Assembly: GCF_041381155.1 (NCBI RefSeq)
Contig: NC_091134.1
Span: 13,456,008-13,520,007, forward strand
Source: Argopecten irradians
Lineage: Eukaryota; Mollusca; Bivalvia; Pectinida; Pectinidae
Reading direction: 5' to 3'
DNA: 64,000 nt
The position numbers and the translations under genes were made by a program. The notes under the pieces are model-generated. The model saw nothing but the letters and a program-made list of their open reading frames with translations, made no database searches and had not been told where the DNA came from. Shown here in pieces: positions 41,801 through 54,100 of this stretch (its first letter is position 1; each line of letters starts with the position of its first letter).

Positions 41801-42061
41801 TACATTGAAAATATACAATTTGAGAACGTCATAATTTTACATAAACTTCGACTGAATCTTACGACTGTAGTTCCCGAGTAGAGGCATGGGTGTAGGTCCT
41901 GGTGGAAGTTTGTACTTGTTCCGTTTGACCAGCCAATACACTGTCAGGCCTGCCCCAAGTCCTACCAAAGCGGAAGTTGGTGTGACGTATTTCTGTAGAG
42001 GTCCGAGCATTTCCTTTAAGTTCTTCACGCCGTCTTGAAGTTGATTTTTAATGTCCTCCAT
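32897..42061 (-). CDS. Cytochrome P450 (CYP2 clan, CYP1/CYP17-like), copy A
   Basis: Ten coding exons: 42061-41863, 41640-41563, 41108-41010, 40078-39985, 39032-38874, 38390-38179, 36349-36221, 35872-35768, 34634-34500, 33246-32897. All junctions are GT-AG and in frame, giving 519 residues, a normal microsomal P450 length. Visible are an N-terminal membrane anchor (~30-46), the PPGP hinge (53-56), C-helix WKLHR (145-149), I-helix AGLDTS (324-329), K-helix ExxR (Glu381, Arg384), FDPERY (434-439) and heme loop FSAGRRVCLG with Cys463. It should be a heme monooxygenase on the endoplasmic reticulum taking electrons from P450 reductase; the substrate is unknown (steroid, xenobiotic or fatty acid are all possible for this clan). 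The usual I-helix ThrThr is ThrSer. A splice acceptor (ATTTCAG) lies 19 bases before the ATG, so a noncoding first exon lies upstream. P450-B is its tandem duplicate. The clan is firm; the subfamily is not. Confidence 0.93.
36420..37002. repeat. Dispersed repeat with GCTCACCTGG ends and internal tandem units
   Basis: It starts TTAGCTCACCTGGCCCGAAG and ends CCAGGTGAGCGATACAGG, giving inverted GCTCACCTGG ends. Inside are three to four diverged units of about 155 bp, each with ATGGATTGTAACCAAATTTG, a GGGAACAAAGTTTG-type block and a GGGGCAGGAGGGG run. The family appears common in bivalve genomes (recollection). It sits in intron 6 of P450-A. Confidence 0.75.
37657..37755. mobile_element. hAT-type MITE, 99 bp
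   Basis: Ends are TAGGGCTGG and CCAGCCCTA. A perfect 8-base duplication GTCATTGT lies at 37649-37656 and 37756-37763. Eight-base targets and TAGGGCTG-like ends are typical of hAT elements. Located in intron 6 of P450-A. Confidence 0.85.
38760..38846. mobile_element. Foldback element, 87 bp
   Basis: TAGACTTGTAATTCC and its inverse GGAATTACAAGTCTA bound an 87-bp stretch; the inner arms CGCTCCGCTAC and GTAGTGGAGGG are also nearly complementary. It lies in intron 5 of P450-A, 28 bases beyond the exon 5 end. Confidence 0.65.
41419..41466. repeat. Poly-A tract and CA microsatellite
   Basis: About 27 A followed by CCACCACACACACACACA on the plus strand, in intron 2 of P450-A; a simple-sequence tract. 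Confidence 0.9.
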
Positions 42062-42080
42062 GATTGTAGAGACGCTGATA
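42062..42080 (-). promoter_or_regulatory. 5' untranslated part of P450-A exon with splice acceptor
   Basis: The minus strand reads GATTTCAG then 19 bases to the ATG. The same arrangement in P450-B (55443-55471, acceptor CATTCCAG) supports a 5' noncoding exon in both genes; its position upstream was not found. Confidence 0.55.
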
Positions 42081-45000
42081 CTGAAATCGATAAAAGAGGC
42101 GAATGAGTTTGGGTTTTATGACGTTATAGATAAGAAATCATTGTAATGAAACCATCAATAAACATCTCATGAGTCAAAATCATATCTAAACATACAGAAC
42201 AACTTATGGTCGGTTCATGTCTCTTTGAAGTCCTAGTTTCTGTCATTGAAAAGGCTTTCTCCAACATATCCAATATATTCGTTTGAATTGCATCATTATT
42301 TTCATGTTTAGTGTGGCAGGTGACTTCTACCTGCACGATACAATGTAGCAGTACCATATAACGGAAGTATACTACAATGTAACGTTGAAACCGAGCAGCC
42401 GACAAACCAGGCCATATATTATACTGATAACAAATGACCATATATATGACTACCATTTAATGTTGAGTGCCAAGACCAGACATCACAAGTTTAAAATGCT
42501 ATGCAACAACCTAACAAAAATCCTCTAATGAGAAAGACTTCAGTCAAATTTGCTCAAAATCTATCCCGACATTTACGTTACGTAGGTTACACGACTGCAA
42601 TAGATGCATTATAATCAGTTTCATCTGCATTAAAGATATGTCCTTATTAATAAGTCATCATAACTCAGTCTTGATCTTATGGGATTGATTTTGGACTCGG
42701 TCCTCCAATTCAACTGGCTCTAAAGTAGAAGATAACTCTGTTATATGTATATGATCCGCTAAAATTCCCTTTACTGTAGACTGTTTAGGGCCTTTACAGA
42801 AAATGTTCAATAAAATATGAATTAGTTGTATTATGCTTTCCAAGGAGCAATTAAGGTTCTAATATGTTCCGTTTCCTGGAGAAATGATGCAGGTCTAAAT
42901 AATCTTTGTCATTTGTATTTCGCTCACCTCTTAACATGCATGGACATTTCTACTTTGAAGACCCGGAAGAGTCTATTATAAAATTTCGGGGTGAATGAGA
43001 CAAATATACATTTGTATTATATAATACTGACGAATGGACACAATGTATGGGTGCCGTGTCGTATGAAAAACGTTCCTTTGGACAGTGAGATCTTTAAATA
43101 TATGGTACAATGTAGTTTGAAGTACACGCATGTCTAAGTGGATATCTATCAATATAAATTTGATAAATTACCAGGGTTCAACCGGTCAAGTTAGAAATCA
43201 CGACGGTAGTACGTGCCCTTGCACGAACACTTCCACTTTCTAGTAGAATAATACGGACAGTTATGCTTGAATTTCGAAGAAGTAGATTATTCACGGTAAC
43301 AATATAACCCAGCTATTGTTTCTTATTACGTAATATTATACACATATATAGTATAAGCATGTGTTAAGAGTTACTTCCCCTAGTTTTACTATATACTCCT
43401 ATATACTCTGCTGTACAATTTTCAGTGAATTTAAGGGCCAAAAATGGTACAATGGCAAGGGAACGATATACAATGTACTTATGGAGGCGATCTGCTCGTA
43501 GATTGCTAATTAAATTACACTACACAATGAAACGCTTACATTGTATTACATGTGCATAACGTGTATCGTATATATCCAGTATAGGTAGATGTAACAGCTG
43601 AAGTAAACTATCGATTGGACGATCGATGTCGCTTGACAAATACCGACACCTTGTAATTAAAGATATATATATATATACACACATGTATACACCGTACACT
43701 TATGTGTTCATAAACGTTTTACTGAATCTGGATCACATTATATGTATATATTGTCACTATACTTACAGTCTTACCTGTAGGGGCAATGAAAATTTTCGAT
43801 TTTTCTACAAAATCAGGTATGTCATAATCGCAGACGTCGTTTGGAGAATGTGGCGTAAACCTGTATGAGGTTAATATAAGCCCACTAACTCAACGGATAA
43901 CGCATAAGCCACTTTGACCTGTCGTCACTACAGCGCTATTTCAGCTGCTCAAGGCCGCTGTGTAAATAGTGTACATGTTTCGGTCCGTAGAATCGATCTG
44001 TACGGACCGGAACATGTATACAATATAGTCTAGACTACATGGACTGCTGGTGTTTACATTAGACATGTACACATATGTATATACATGTAGCCGTACCACG
44101 CATGTCTATTCGAATACTGGCCTCATGGGTTGGACGCGGACAATGACAGCTACATACAATATGTATACCCTTGCTACAACGTATATAATACCCTTAGTTA
44201 TGCCCTTATGAAAGAAAGAAGTGTGTAGCCTCCAATTGTACATTGTACACTAGCATAATCTCCCGATCTATTCTTTAGTTATGTGTTCCTTTGATCCGGA
44301 ACCACATATTTTGTCTATAAGCTATAATAATATGTGCAACTATCACTAGAAACTACAATTGCATTAATGAATTACCTCCGTATCTGTGACTAGAAATTGG
44401 ATTCCATCCTAATGTATGCAACTAAATATCCTGCAAACACAAAAAAAAAAACATAACTAAGCACTAAAGGAACAAGACATCTTCGATTCATGAAACTTAA
44501 AATCACAACTTTTAATATCACACAGTAATACTAAATCATATCGAGGAACAACTTATTATCATAATATGTAATTGGATTCGTAATGTAGTACCCCTAGACT
44601 ATAGAAATTCAATACAAATATAACACCGTTCAAGTTATACCAACAACATAATGGCAAACTATCACTCCGTCACTAACTTAGTAGAAATCCAATTGATGCA
44701 TTTAAAAGGTTCCACGACTGATTAGTACCTTATAATTAATTGTCAACATCCATGAAATCACGTTTCTCACATTCCATCCAAATGAAACACTCGCTCTCTT
44801 ATCATTACATCAATTTACTGGACACACCATACCATCTTCACTCAGTTACGTCAGATTTGCGACAGCCCTGACACCCTGCTTCTTATCACACCAATTAATG
44901 AAATTGGTGCCTGACCCTACTCTCTCCCTCTCTCTGGTCCTGTAACCTGATATATCCCCCTACACAAATGTATCGCTCTTTCACATACCTCCCCCCTTTT

Positions 45001-45653
45001 ATGTGTGGCGTCCCGACACACACTCTACCTATTGACTCAACGTGCCCCTTTTCAGACTATTCAACACTAGTAGCACATACTAATTTAACATATGTAATAA
45101 ACCGGGTTTTTTTTTAGCATGCAACCTATATCACCATCGTATACACTTAGAGTTCACATTTCATGACAATTGATAACTGCAAAACTCAAATGCTTCGCTT
45201 GCGCAAAGATACGCTTGATCTCTCAAATTCCTCTATTGAATTTTTATTTGAATATCCAGATTGTAGAATTATCTTTGAAATGAACAAAGTAATGGTATCT
45301 CTACATTTCTATTCCACATTGTATCAAGTATTACAATATCTTTCTTTACATTGTCCAGATTATTTCTGTTCTATCTTCACTACTGTCAATGTCTCTCTGG
45401 CTCAACAAAGGTTTCAGTCATTTTACATGCAACCCACCTGGTTTATTTTTCGTTCCATCCACATACTGGCTATCTTATAGTACACTGCTGAACTTAACCT
45501 CATTTACCAAAGGCCATGCATGATGAAGTAAGCTTTTTAATGTCCTGGTTTTGTCACTGTGTCGAAATCATAACCAAACCTTTTCACTTACACAAACTTA
45601 AGCATCATCATAACCTTTCCGTTTGTGCAGTTTGCATTGTAATAAATATAATT
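42081..45653. other. Intergenic region upstream of P450-A
   Basis: Expected to hold the P450-A promoter and leader exon. The stretch 44700-45110 is strikingly rich in C and T on the plus strand with runs such as CTCTCCCTCTCTCTGG. A TA/CA microsatellite sits at 43661-43682. The open frames at 43626-43868 and 45163-45480 show no domain. Confidence 0.4.
43972..44018. repeat. Inverted repeat upstream of P450-A
   Basis: 18-bp arms (TACATGTTTCGGTCCGTA and its inverse) match at 17 of 18 positions around an 11-bp loop. Located about 1.9 kb upstream of the P450-A ATG. It could be a hairpin MITE remnant or an extended dyad binding site. Confidence 0.6.
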
Positions 45654-46792
45654 TAATACTTAAAGGGACAATTCACTCAGGCTAATTCTTTTACAAAACC
45701 AACGCTCGACAAAGCAAAATATAGCATCGAATTTTTTAAAGATTAATAGTTGCCCCGTGTCTGCACACACTCTGTTCTTTTACGCTCATTTCTTATTTGG
45801 AACAGCAAAAACGATTTGAGATAACACTGAACACAATGTGTTGGAGGGAACATACATCAACCAGCTACCCTATCGAAAGGTCCCGAAACTACAGGTACAT
45901 CGTGACAAATTTTGTAGAGAGACAAATGGCCTGCTTTCAAGTCGACATCCACGATGAGTCCACGCGGACTGCTACAACTTCACGCGCATTTGTGGATAAT
46001 TCATCGAGAAAAGGGATAAGTTCTGAAAAACTTGTACATTTCCTTTGTGAACGCGGGCGTTATTTAATCATGCGTTTCCCTCCAAACTACAAACGTGCTA
46101 AATTGCTGCTGGCACAGTCAACAATCGGCATACGCGAAAGTGCATCAGCATTTTGGATGCTATTACCTTTATTCTATCACCATAGCATAGTCCTGCAATT
46201 TAATAATCCACGTAAAAATTTCTACCGAACAGATAGAGCGGAAAAATTGAATACTTCAGCATAGGCGAAAGGGCATGGTCAAAATATGGGAACGAAAGAA
46301 TGGGTGCTTCTGTCAGTAACTTTCTTAAAGTACAGTTCTCACAGTCTTCCTGGACCAAATAAATTTCACACTCTTCAATGTTTGAAGGTAATATCTGGTA
46401 ACTCTTATATCACCGCACGATTATCCACGCATAGAAACACCATAATTGATTTCTACACTCTCAGGCATATCCCCGGCGACACAGAGATTTTCATCCTTCA
46501 TTTACGAGTTTCTGTTGTCTTTCCGGCATGAGCTCCTCCCGGGCGACCACCGAGATCCTCATCCGATTCAATCGTTTATATTCCGGCCATACCCAGCCAA
46601 AGTTACATAAAACTCACTGCTCTGTCTCTTAAAAAGGCTGGCAGTATTGATGCCTTTTTTTGTTTTCCCTTCCACCCAATTGCCTTTGACTATCCCGTTG
46701 AAGTTTTTCAACCAAGAATATACTTTTTAATACTTAAAGGGACAATTCACTCAGGCTAATTCTTTTACAAAACCAAGAAGCAAAATATAGCA
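45654..46792. repeat. Direct repeats of a TTAA-element end enclosing ~1 kb
   Basis: About 65 bp (TAATACTTAAAGGGACAATT onward) recur at 45654-45718 and 46728-46792 in the same orientation. The second is the left end of the complete element at 46738-47504. The enclosed ~1 kb is not a recognised family. The shared flank TAATAC before TTAA in both copies means the duplication includes host DNA outside the element. Confidence 0.65.
45797..46264 (+). CDS. Hypothetical 155-codon ORF, doubtful
   Basis: An open frame lies inside the ~1 kb block enclosed by direct repeats. The product is basic and mixed in composition, without signal peptide, membrane segment or motif that I recognise. It could be a relic of an element's coding region or chance; repeat context makes a host gene unlikely. 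Confidence 0.15.
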   Translation: MEQQKRFEITLNTMCWREHTSTSYPIERSRNYRYIVTNFVERQMACFQVDIHDESTRTATTSRAFVDNSSRKGISSEKLVHFLCERGRYLIMRFPPNYKRAKLLLAQSTIGIRESASAFWMLLPLFYHHSIVLQFNNPRKNFYRTDRAEKLNTSA

Positions 46793-47504
46793 TAAATGTA
46801 TTATTTTACATTTCTTATGAAACAAGTAACGTAAAACATTGACAAATTCCACGACATTGTTAAGTATTTTAATTAATATCGTTGAATAAACAGGTACAAT
46901 ATGGAGTCGCTGTACCCATACCCGAGCCAAAGTAGCGCACGTTAAACAAATAAACTACATAACCACTAAGAAGGCGATAAAAAGGTTTTTTAGGCGAGAC
47001 AATTCACCTAATAAGGTAAACACACTACTGTCAGAGCATCCTCGATTTTCCAGGGGTTCCGATCACATACAATCTCCATCCCTGAACTATCTCAAAGTGA
47101 AATTGAAGGCAGCTCAGCGGAAAACATTTGACAGGGTTCGACATACAAGGGGTTCGACCACAATGTGTAATGGCGGACAGCGAGCGAGTTTGAACATCTA
47201 CACACATGTCACTAGACTGGCCACCAGACCCTAAGTTACTGATAAGACTTTCTCAGCAGAGTTCTTTACTAGATTATCTCCCTCTAGTTTAAAACTCTAG
47301 AATCAGGCATGTAGTAGAGACAAAATTAATGAAGCAAAATTGTGATTTTTTTAATATTCTAGAGACTGGTGGCCAGTCTAACATGTCACAACCATGGGCT
47401 TTTCAGGCATATCACATTAAAACCGACTTATCTAATTTCCATTAGAACTGGTTTTTTCCGATATATGTACAAATTTTAATGTTCTCTTAGACTGAATTGT
47501 CCCT
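46738..47504. mobile_element. TTAA-flanked element (family K2) with nested insertions
   Basis: TTAA lies at 46734-46737 and 47505-47508. Ends are AGGGACAATTCACTCAGGC and the inverse of AGGGACAATTCA. Inside are a truncated family M MITE (47037 to about 47140) and a ~170-bp element bounded by TAGACTGGCCACCAG and its inverse (47212-47382). This gives an insertion order: K2 first, the others later. No transposase is seen. Confidence 0.65.
47212..47382. mobile_element. Short MITE nested in K2
   Basis: Inverted ends TAGACTGGCCACCAG and CTGGTGGCCAGTCTA enclose about 170 bp, including CTAAGTTACTGATAAGACTT. Diverged relatives are at 21340-21480 and a fragment at about 56711-56770. Confidence 0.65.
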
Positions 47505-48106
47505 TTAATAAATATTTATATATTCTACATGTATAAATGTGTGTCATGTCATGTGGGCTTTTATGAAAAGAGTCAAAGACGTTTGGTTTTTAGAGACAAA
47601 AAAAACACATCGGGACGAGTTTCATGCATGTAAGATTTCATATGAAATTAACAAAATTTAGGAATATTTTTAAAACTTAATGAAATGTTAACATCAATAC
47701 ATTCGCAAGTAATGTCGTCAGCATGATCATCTTTATGATATATCGTCCATCATTTTGATTGTCGTGCAGTACAACGTAAAAATAAAACAAAAAACAGCGG
47801 TTTTTAGTTTAAAAAAAAACGATTATGTACAACCGGGATACCTTAACCTCACATTTTACATTTGGAATGTAATTAATAACATAATATTCCGTATGTAATA
47901 TCATTAAGCCTACTTGAAAGGATCATCCATGTATCATTGATATTTTCAAATTTGAAGGGTAAATATCAATAAGAGCAGAATACCAATACATTTATATTGT
48001 TTTAGGTGAAAACCGTGTTACTAAGATATTTGTAATTGAAATGTCACAGAAGAAGAACACTCTTCCAAATTACATCTGCGATAACACATTCAAAGGGGGC
48101 AATAAC

Positions 48107-51100
48107 TCAGGTCCTCCTTTTCACAACGATTTTGTACGGTCCTGCTGTATAGCCGGCGATTCCACAGACGTCAGGTGTGAAATCAGCTGTTTCACCCGGT
48201 GGAATCGAGATGTCAAATTGTTGAAGCAGAATTGCACAGATCAAGTGTAATTCAGCTTTTGCGACACTTTCTCCTAGACACACCCTCCTTCCGGCAGAAA
48301 AAGGAAGCCAGCTTACGGGTTTGGGGCCAAGATTTCCATCGGAATCCAAATATCGTTCTGGATCAAATTTTGAGGGATCTTTCCAATGTCGCGGGTCATT
48401 GTGTAAAGCCCATTGGTTGATCATGATCGTTGTTCGCTCCGGTATGTCAAAACCACCTAGCACATAATAAAATATAAATTCAGTACAGTTCCGGAATGTT
48501 TAACACTGAACACTTATATGTAAATATAAATAACTTCGAATTATCTACACATTTAAATTTACGTGATCAGTTTTGTAAATCACGATATTTAATGTAACAA
48601 CGAATCATCGGGGCAAGATAAATTGTTTCATAACTAAGGCATGACCAGGCCATTATAAAGAGTGATATTTGCAGGGCTCGGTTGTACAAAAAGTGATTCG
48701 TTTAATCATATGATTAGTATAATTTCCATGTTTCGTTTGCTGCGAAAGTTAACAGGGCAAGTAGATTAAGAATGGATTTCCTCAGGTTCTGCAGATTTTT
48801 TAGTTTCGTCAAGAAATGCAATAAAAATATTGTTAATGATTAGAACGACCATCCTTTGTACATCTTTGAATCCAAGCTACAATGTCACGACCCGTTCAAT
48901 CAGATTACAGAATAAAATAAACGTTCAAATTATTTTTGTCCAATTTGCATAATTTAGCAACATTAGTTTACCCCCGCATATGCCAATCCATCCTCGATGC
49001 TCCAGGGGTACGATCACATACGATCTCTACACCCCTGGACTATCTCATAGTAAAACTGGAGGCAACAGAATAGAACAGGTATTTCAATCCTTTGATATAC
49101 ATCAAAAGAGCTGTATAAAGGTACACTGTGGTTGACTGTGTGGCTTTGAAGCTGGGCGTCGCTCTCTCTGTAGTCTTCAAAGGAATTCTTCGCAGGCTTG
49201 TGATTGGTCAGATATTTTCGTCTGAACTACCTTCAGTTTTACTATGAGATAGTCCAGGGGTGGACATAACGTCAGTTATTGTAACCCCTGGAGTATCGAG
49301 GATGATGCCAATCAAAACTCTCTTAATATAAAGAAGGGTGCAGACCCAAACTGCACTATCAGAAGTGGTATTTAGACAAGTGAATGTGTATTTATTGCAT
49401 GCGATTTAACGGTAATACACGTACATAATTTTGAATCGATTCTTGCGGAATGCGGGAACCCCATCGGAGCTACTGTAGCAACTCGCATAATCTCGTGCAG
49501 GACAGCCTCTGTGTATGGCATCGACGGACGGTCATCTAGTCCTGGCAAACGATTTTGGCCTATAAACCAAATGAAAGGAAGAATGAATAGACAGAGTACG
49601 TAGTGTATGTATTTAGTCCTGGCAAACAATCTTGGCCTGTAAATCAGATGAAAGGAAAAATGAAGGGTCCTAGTACATAATGCACGAATGAGTTAGTAAG
49701 TCATTGATTGAGAATTCAAAGCTTTACTTACAATCTAATTTATGTGTTAAGATTAATGATTGTGCTTAAGGTTTGGATGGGGTTAAACTGTAATTTTAAG
49801 CAGCCCAGGAGCAATATAATCAATAAATAAACGTAAGTACATGTACGAAAGACTGATATATTAATACACTCAAAACTATGCAACCGAAATAACCTGGGGT
49901 GTATATCAATCAAAAGCGTCGATTTTTTATGAATTATATTGGGGTACTTACACCAAGCATTTAGTCTATCTAAACTTTGGGGTTAACATGCAAGGTATGA
50001 AATATCTATATGTAAGTACATACCGACGGCGTTGTCGATTTCTTTCTGTGCTTTCTTCTGTATCTCCGGATAAGCAGCCATGTACAGTAGAAACCATTGT
50101 AGTGTAAATCGGGAAGTGTCTAATCCAGCTAAACAAATGAAAGAACATCTTTACACTCTTTGTTCACAATGTAAAAAAATCAATACAAAATGTAAGCACT
50201 CTTTAAAATCAAAATTATGTTATTAAGCGAACTGACCTTTCTGTGCTCTTTAGTTTTTGTTAAATTCCATAACTGTGCAACAAATCAGTTATTCATTTCA
50301 AGTTTATTAATACTAAAACAACACTTATATTTCTGGTCAATATTAAATTAAATGCAGATATATTAAAAGAACAATTATCATACCGAAGAAAATATCTGAT
50401 AATGTTTGCTTTAGGTGGACGTCGGTCAATTGGCTCAGCAGTTCTGTATCCTCTTCATTTTCAGCCTCCATTCTTGCCTGAATCAAGGCATCGGTAAAAT
50501 CCCTTATGTTACCTGTTGACGAATGTATGGTCATTAACAACATTATGTATGTTGCCGGTATGCACATATTTATGTTAGTAATAGTATATATACATATATG
50601 AAGGAGAATCGTGGATCTTATACAAAATATGGAAAGATTATGTATTTATACACACCTTGCATTCAATTTTCAAAATGAAACAATATTTGTCGGTACATTT
50701 TTGGTGTCAAAGTTGCTTATTTCCTTTCATATTTATGACTATCTGAAACTAGTAATGTGGTATCTTCATTAGTACATAATTTATATATGATAAATGACAA
50801 TATACCATATATTCAGAATTCAAAATATTACACCTTTTTATAATAATATGTTTTTTGAGCTTCCATATTCAAGGTGACCTTGGCATCTACATCTCATATC
50901 TTTAGTGAGGTAGTATGCAATTTAAGTGGTTACACATATTCAACTATGAACTGATTCATAGATATAAATATATAGATTCATAAATATGCACTTTAAGTGG
51001 TAACACATATTCAACTGTAAAATGATTAATTGTGTATTGTCTTTCATGTTTGTAATATCATGTTATAACGAAAATCGATAAAGTGTATATGATAAAAATA

Positions 51101-54100
51101 TATATAATACTGTGTACAACGATAATTTCTTGCACGTGTAGACCGAACGCGGGTACTCGCGAAATGTCACCTTTAAAACAATCAAACAATTGGTAATGTC
51201 ATAAATGTTTGGCAAACAACTCAATACCGTGAGCAATGGTAAAAAAATAATGAGTAGTAAAGGTTTACCTTCATCAAAGGTCTGTTTGTGTTCCACGAGC
51301 TCATCCACAAGTACTTGATAAAGTTTATTTGCCAATTCCAAAACTCCCGTTAATCTCTTTGTTGGCCATATTTTCAGCAAAATTGGAAATATATCTTCAA
51401 TAAATCCCGATCCAAACGACGCCAATAAGTCATTTTGAATGTCCATAAAGCTCTTGAATTTAGGATCGTCAAACTTGTATCTGGAAATTTTCCACGAAAA
51501 TAATGTCAGATTTATAAATGCATTTTAACAGAAATTAAAAAAAATGATAAGTTCACGTTAATATGTAGTGACTGATTCATATAGACTACTGCAAAGAGTA
51601 AATACTGTCACAGAGTAAGAACTGATGCACTGTTTTTTATATGATGAACTTCTTTATGGGCTTCATAAAAGTAACTATTCGGTGATATGACTGTTATTGC
51701 AAATAAATACCTTCTTATTTAAATGTGTGAGTATAAACTAGATAAAAAATTAAACCACCAAGACCTGTTTGCTAGTAAGCCTTGCTTTTCACCTACTTAT
51801 ACAGATATCTATACATGTAAATGCAAATAAAATGAAATATGAAATGTGACTGTAGAGTACAGATCCTTATTTTTGTCGCAATTTCACGGTACAATTTACA
51901 ATTTTGTATTCGCTATTACTCAATCTGATTAAAATACAGATCCTTATAACCACTCCGTTAAATGAAGGATCTGACAAAATCCCATAGAGGGTCACGTCCA
52001 GATGACCTTTATACCACGTGGAATTCATACCAAATCCATTTTCTACACCTTCCTACATCAATTGGAAGCGATATTTCGTCCCAATAAACATACACAATAA
52101 GCTTTGTTGTGCTCTTTGGGCGAGATGGCTACGTAAACCAAAATAATTCTGACAGGTTTTTCAAACAATTTCGTCCCCTGAAATTCACTGTCAAAATTTT
52201 GCAAGTAGCAATTTGATTGGCCATTTTCAAAGGTCACCTGGACATGACCCCTAATGGGTTTTTCTCAGATCCTCTTATCAAACGTAGTGGTTATAAGGAT
52301 CTGTATTTTAATCAGATTGGCCTATTACTTTCCTTACCACAAATCCACAAAACGTACCCAAAAATTATTATCCGCATAACTTATTGGTTTCTTTGTTTGT
52401 TTGATTATTTTAACGTCCTATTAACAGCTGGGGTCATGCGTTGTGTTACGTGTATGAAGTGCGTGCGGCTGCCTGTTTTGGATGACAGCAGAATATTCAT
52501 GTTGAATCTTCGATATCTTGTATAATGGAACTTTTCTTTTTTTTAATAGTGCTATATCACTGAAACGTATTTATTGGTGATATGGGATCCCGCAATGGCC
52601 CAATCACTTCTGTGGCCGACGACATTAAATGTTAAGTCAACAGTGGCTTGGGGAGTATTTTTAACCTTTTAAGACATCACTTACACTTTGTTGAAGCAAA
52701 GTGCGTAGATTATGTTGATCATAGCGAGATCTACATGTGTGTGAGGGGCGAATGCTTCTCCCTTCTTCTCGTCGAACAGCTCCATCATCTGGGTCAAGGA
52801 TCCGTGTATCGCCTCCTCTAGTTTTCTTCCTTTCAGGTAGGTTCTGTCAAAACAATGTGAAATAAAAAGCATCGTCATCTCTAGTATTGACATGCATTAT
52901 CATTTCAGCTACTCTAATACATTGTACTTGTTTAATTAACAGAGATATTGATCCAAATTACAAAATCTTGTCTTGAGGGCTAGCAAAAGTATTTCAGTCG
53001 TCATTTTAGTCATTTGCCGACAGAAGGCAATTTAGCATCTATGAAATATACAAACACTATAAATATCTTAAAATATATCTAATTAAATAAAAATTATTAA
53101 AAAATATGCTTGTAAACTTTTGTGAGAGGCGGATTCATACAGTTTGCAAACAAAAATTCTTCCATACCCCGATGAAGTTAAAAAAAAGAGTGACATCAAT
53201 ACTTAATGTCAGTTGAGCTCTGATTTTCCACTTCCGTTGACATGGTCACATAGAGGTCGATGTATAGAAAACATCATCGACTCGATCAATATCGCCATTG
53301 TGACGTCACAACTGATATTGTGCTTTGCGATTCCACTGCCAAAACGTTGTGTTCTGCAGGGTGATGTCCTATGACCATCATTTTTCATGTAAGTAACATG
53401 CAGATCAAATTGTCTTTAAACATTTTAAAGAAACTCTGCATTTAATACAAAAAGTGATTATTGCACTACCAAACCTAATGTTATACAACAAAAAACATCA
53501 TTTTTTTTTGCATATATACTTATCATACCTAAGAGCCGAACCGGCAATCTTACGATGCAGTTTCCAAGTCGGTGTATATTGAGCCATTGCGATGTCCTTC
53601 CCGCCATCGGAAAAGAGGAGTGCTAAATAAAATGAAAAAAAAAAAGAAAACTAGTCACAATATGATTTTATTTAAATAAACGGTACACTTCTTAAGGATA
53701 TGATGTATAGTTTACATACAAAAATGATTATGATGTCACAAGTTTATATAAAACAACATGATTTCAAGCTTTTCTATTATCGAAATGCATTAACAATGCA
53801 ATTAGGAAGCATTTTAATTTGAGATGGTGCCGTAATTTAAATTTTTAAAATATTGCTAAATTATAATGGGATTTATCAAAACAATACCAAACAAATTTAT
53901 TGCTATTACAATGAAACTAAGAAATATTGAAATAGTGTAAGTTAGTGAATTAGCATATAATGTTGTCCACTAATATCACCAATTCTATTGATTGTCCTAT
54001 TCATATTTGTACGGTACCTGATGGTATCTTTGGACGGTTAGCAAAGTCAGCCTTGCTTCTTATCAGTACATCTGTCGCTGCCTCAATTGTGTTGACAATC

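Noticed and set aside
52217-52525. 102-codon plus-strand ORF
   Set aside because: It overlaps the right arm of a MITE and the R1-related fragment, with no conserved features.
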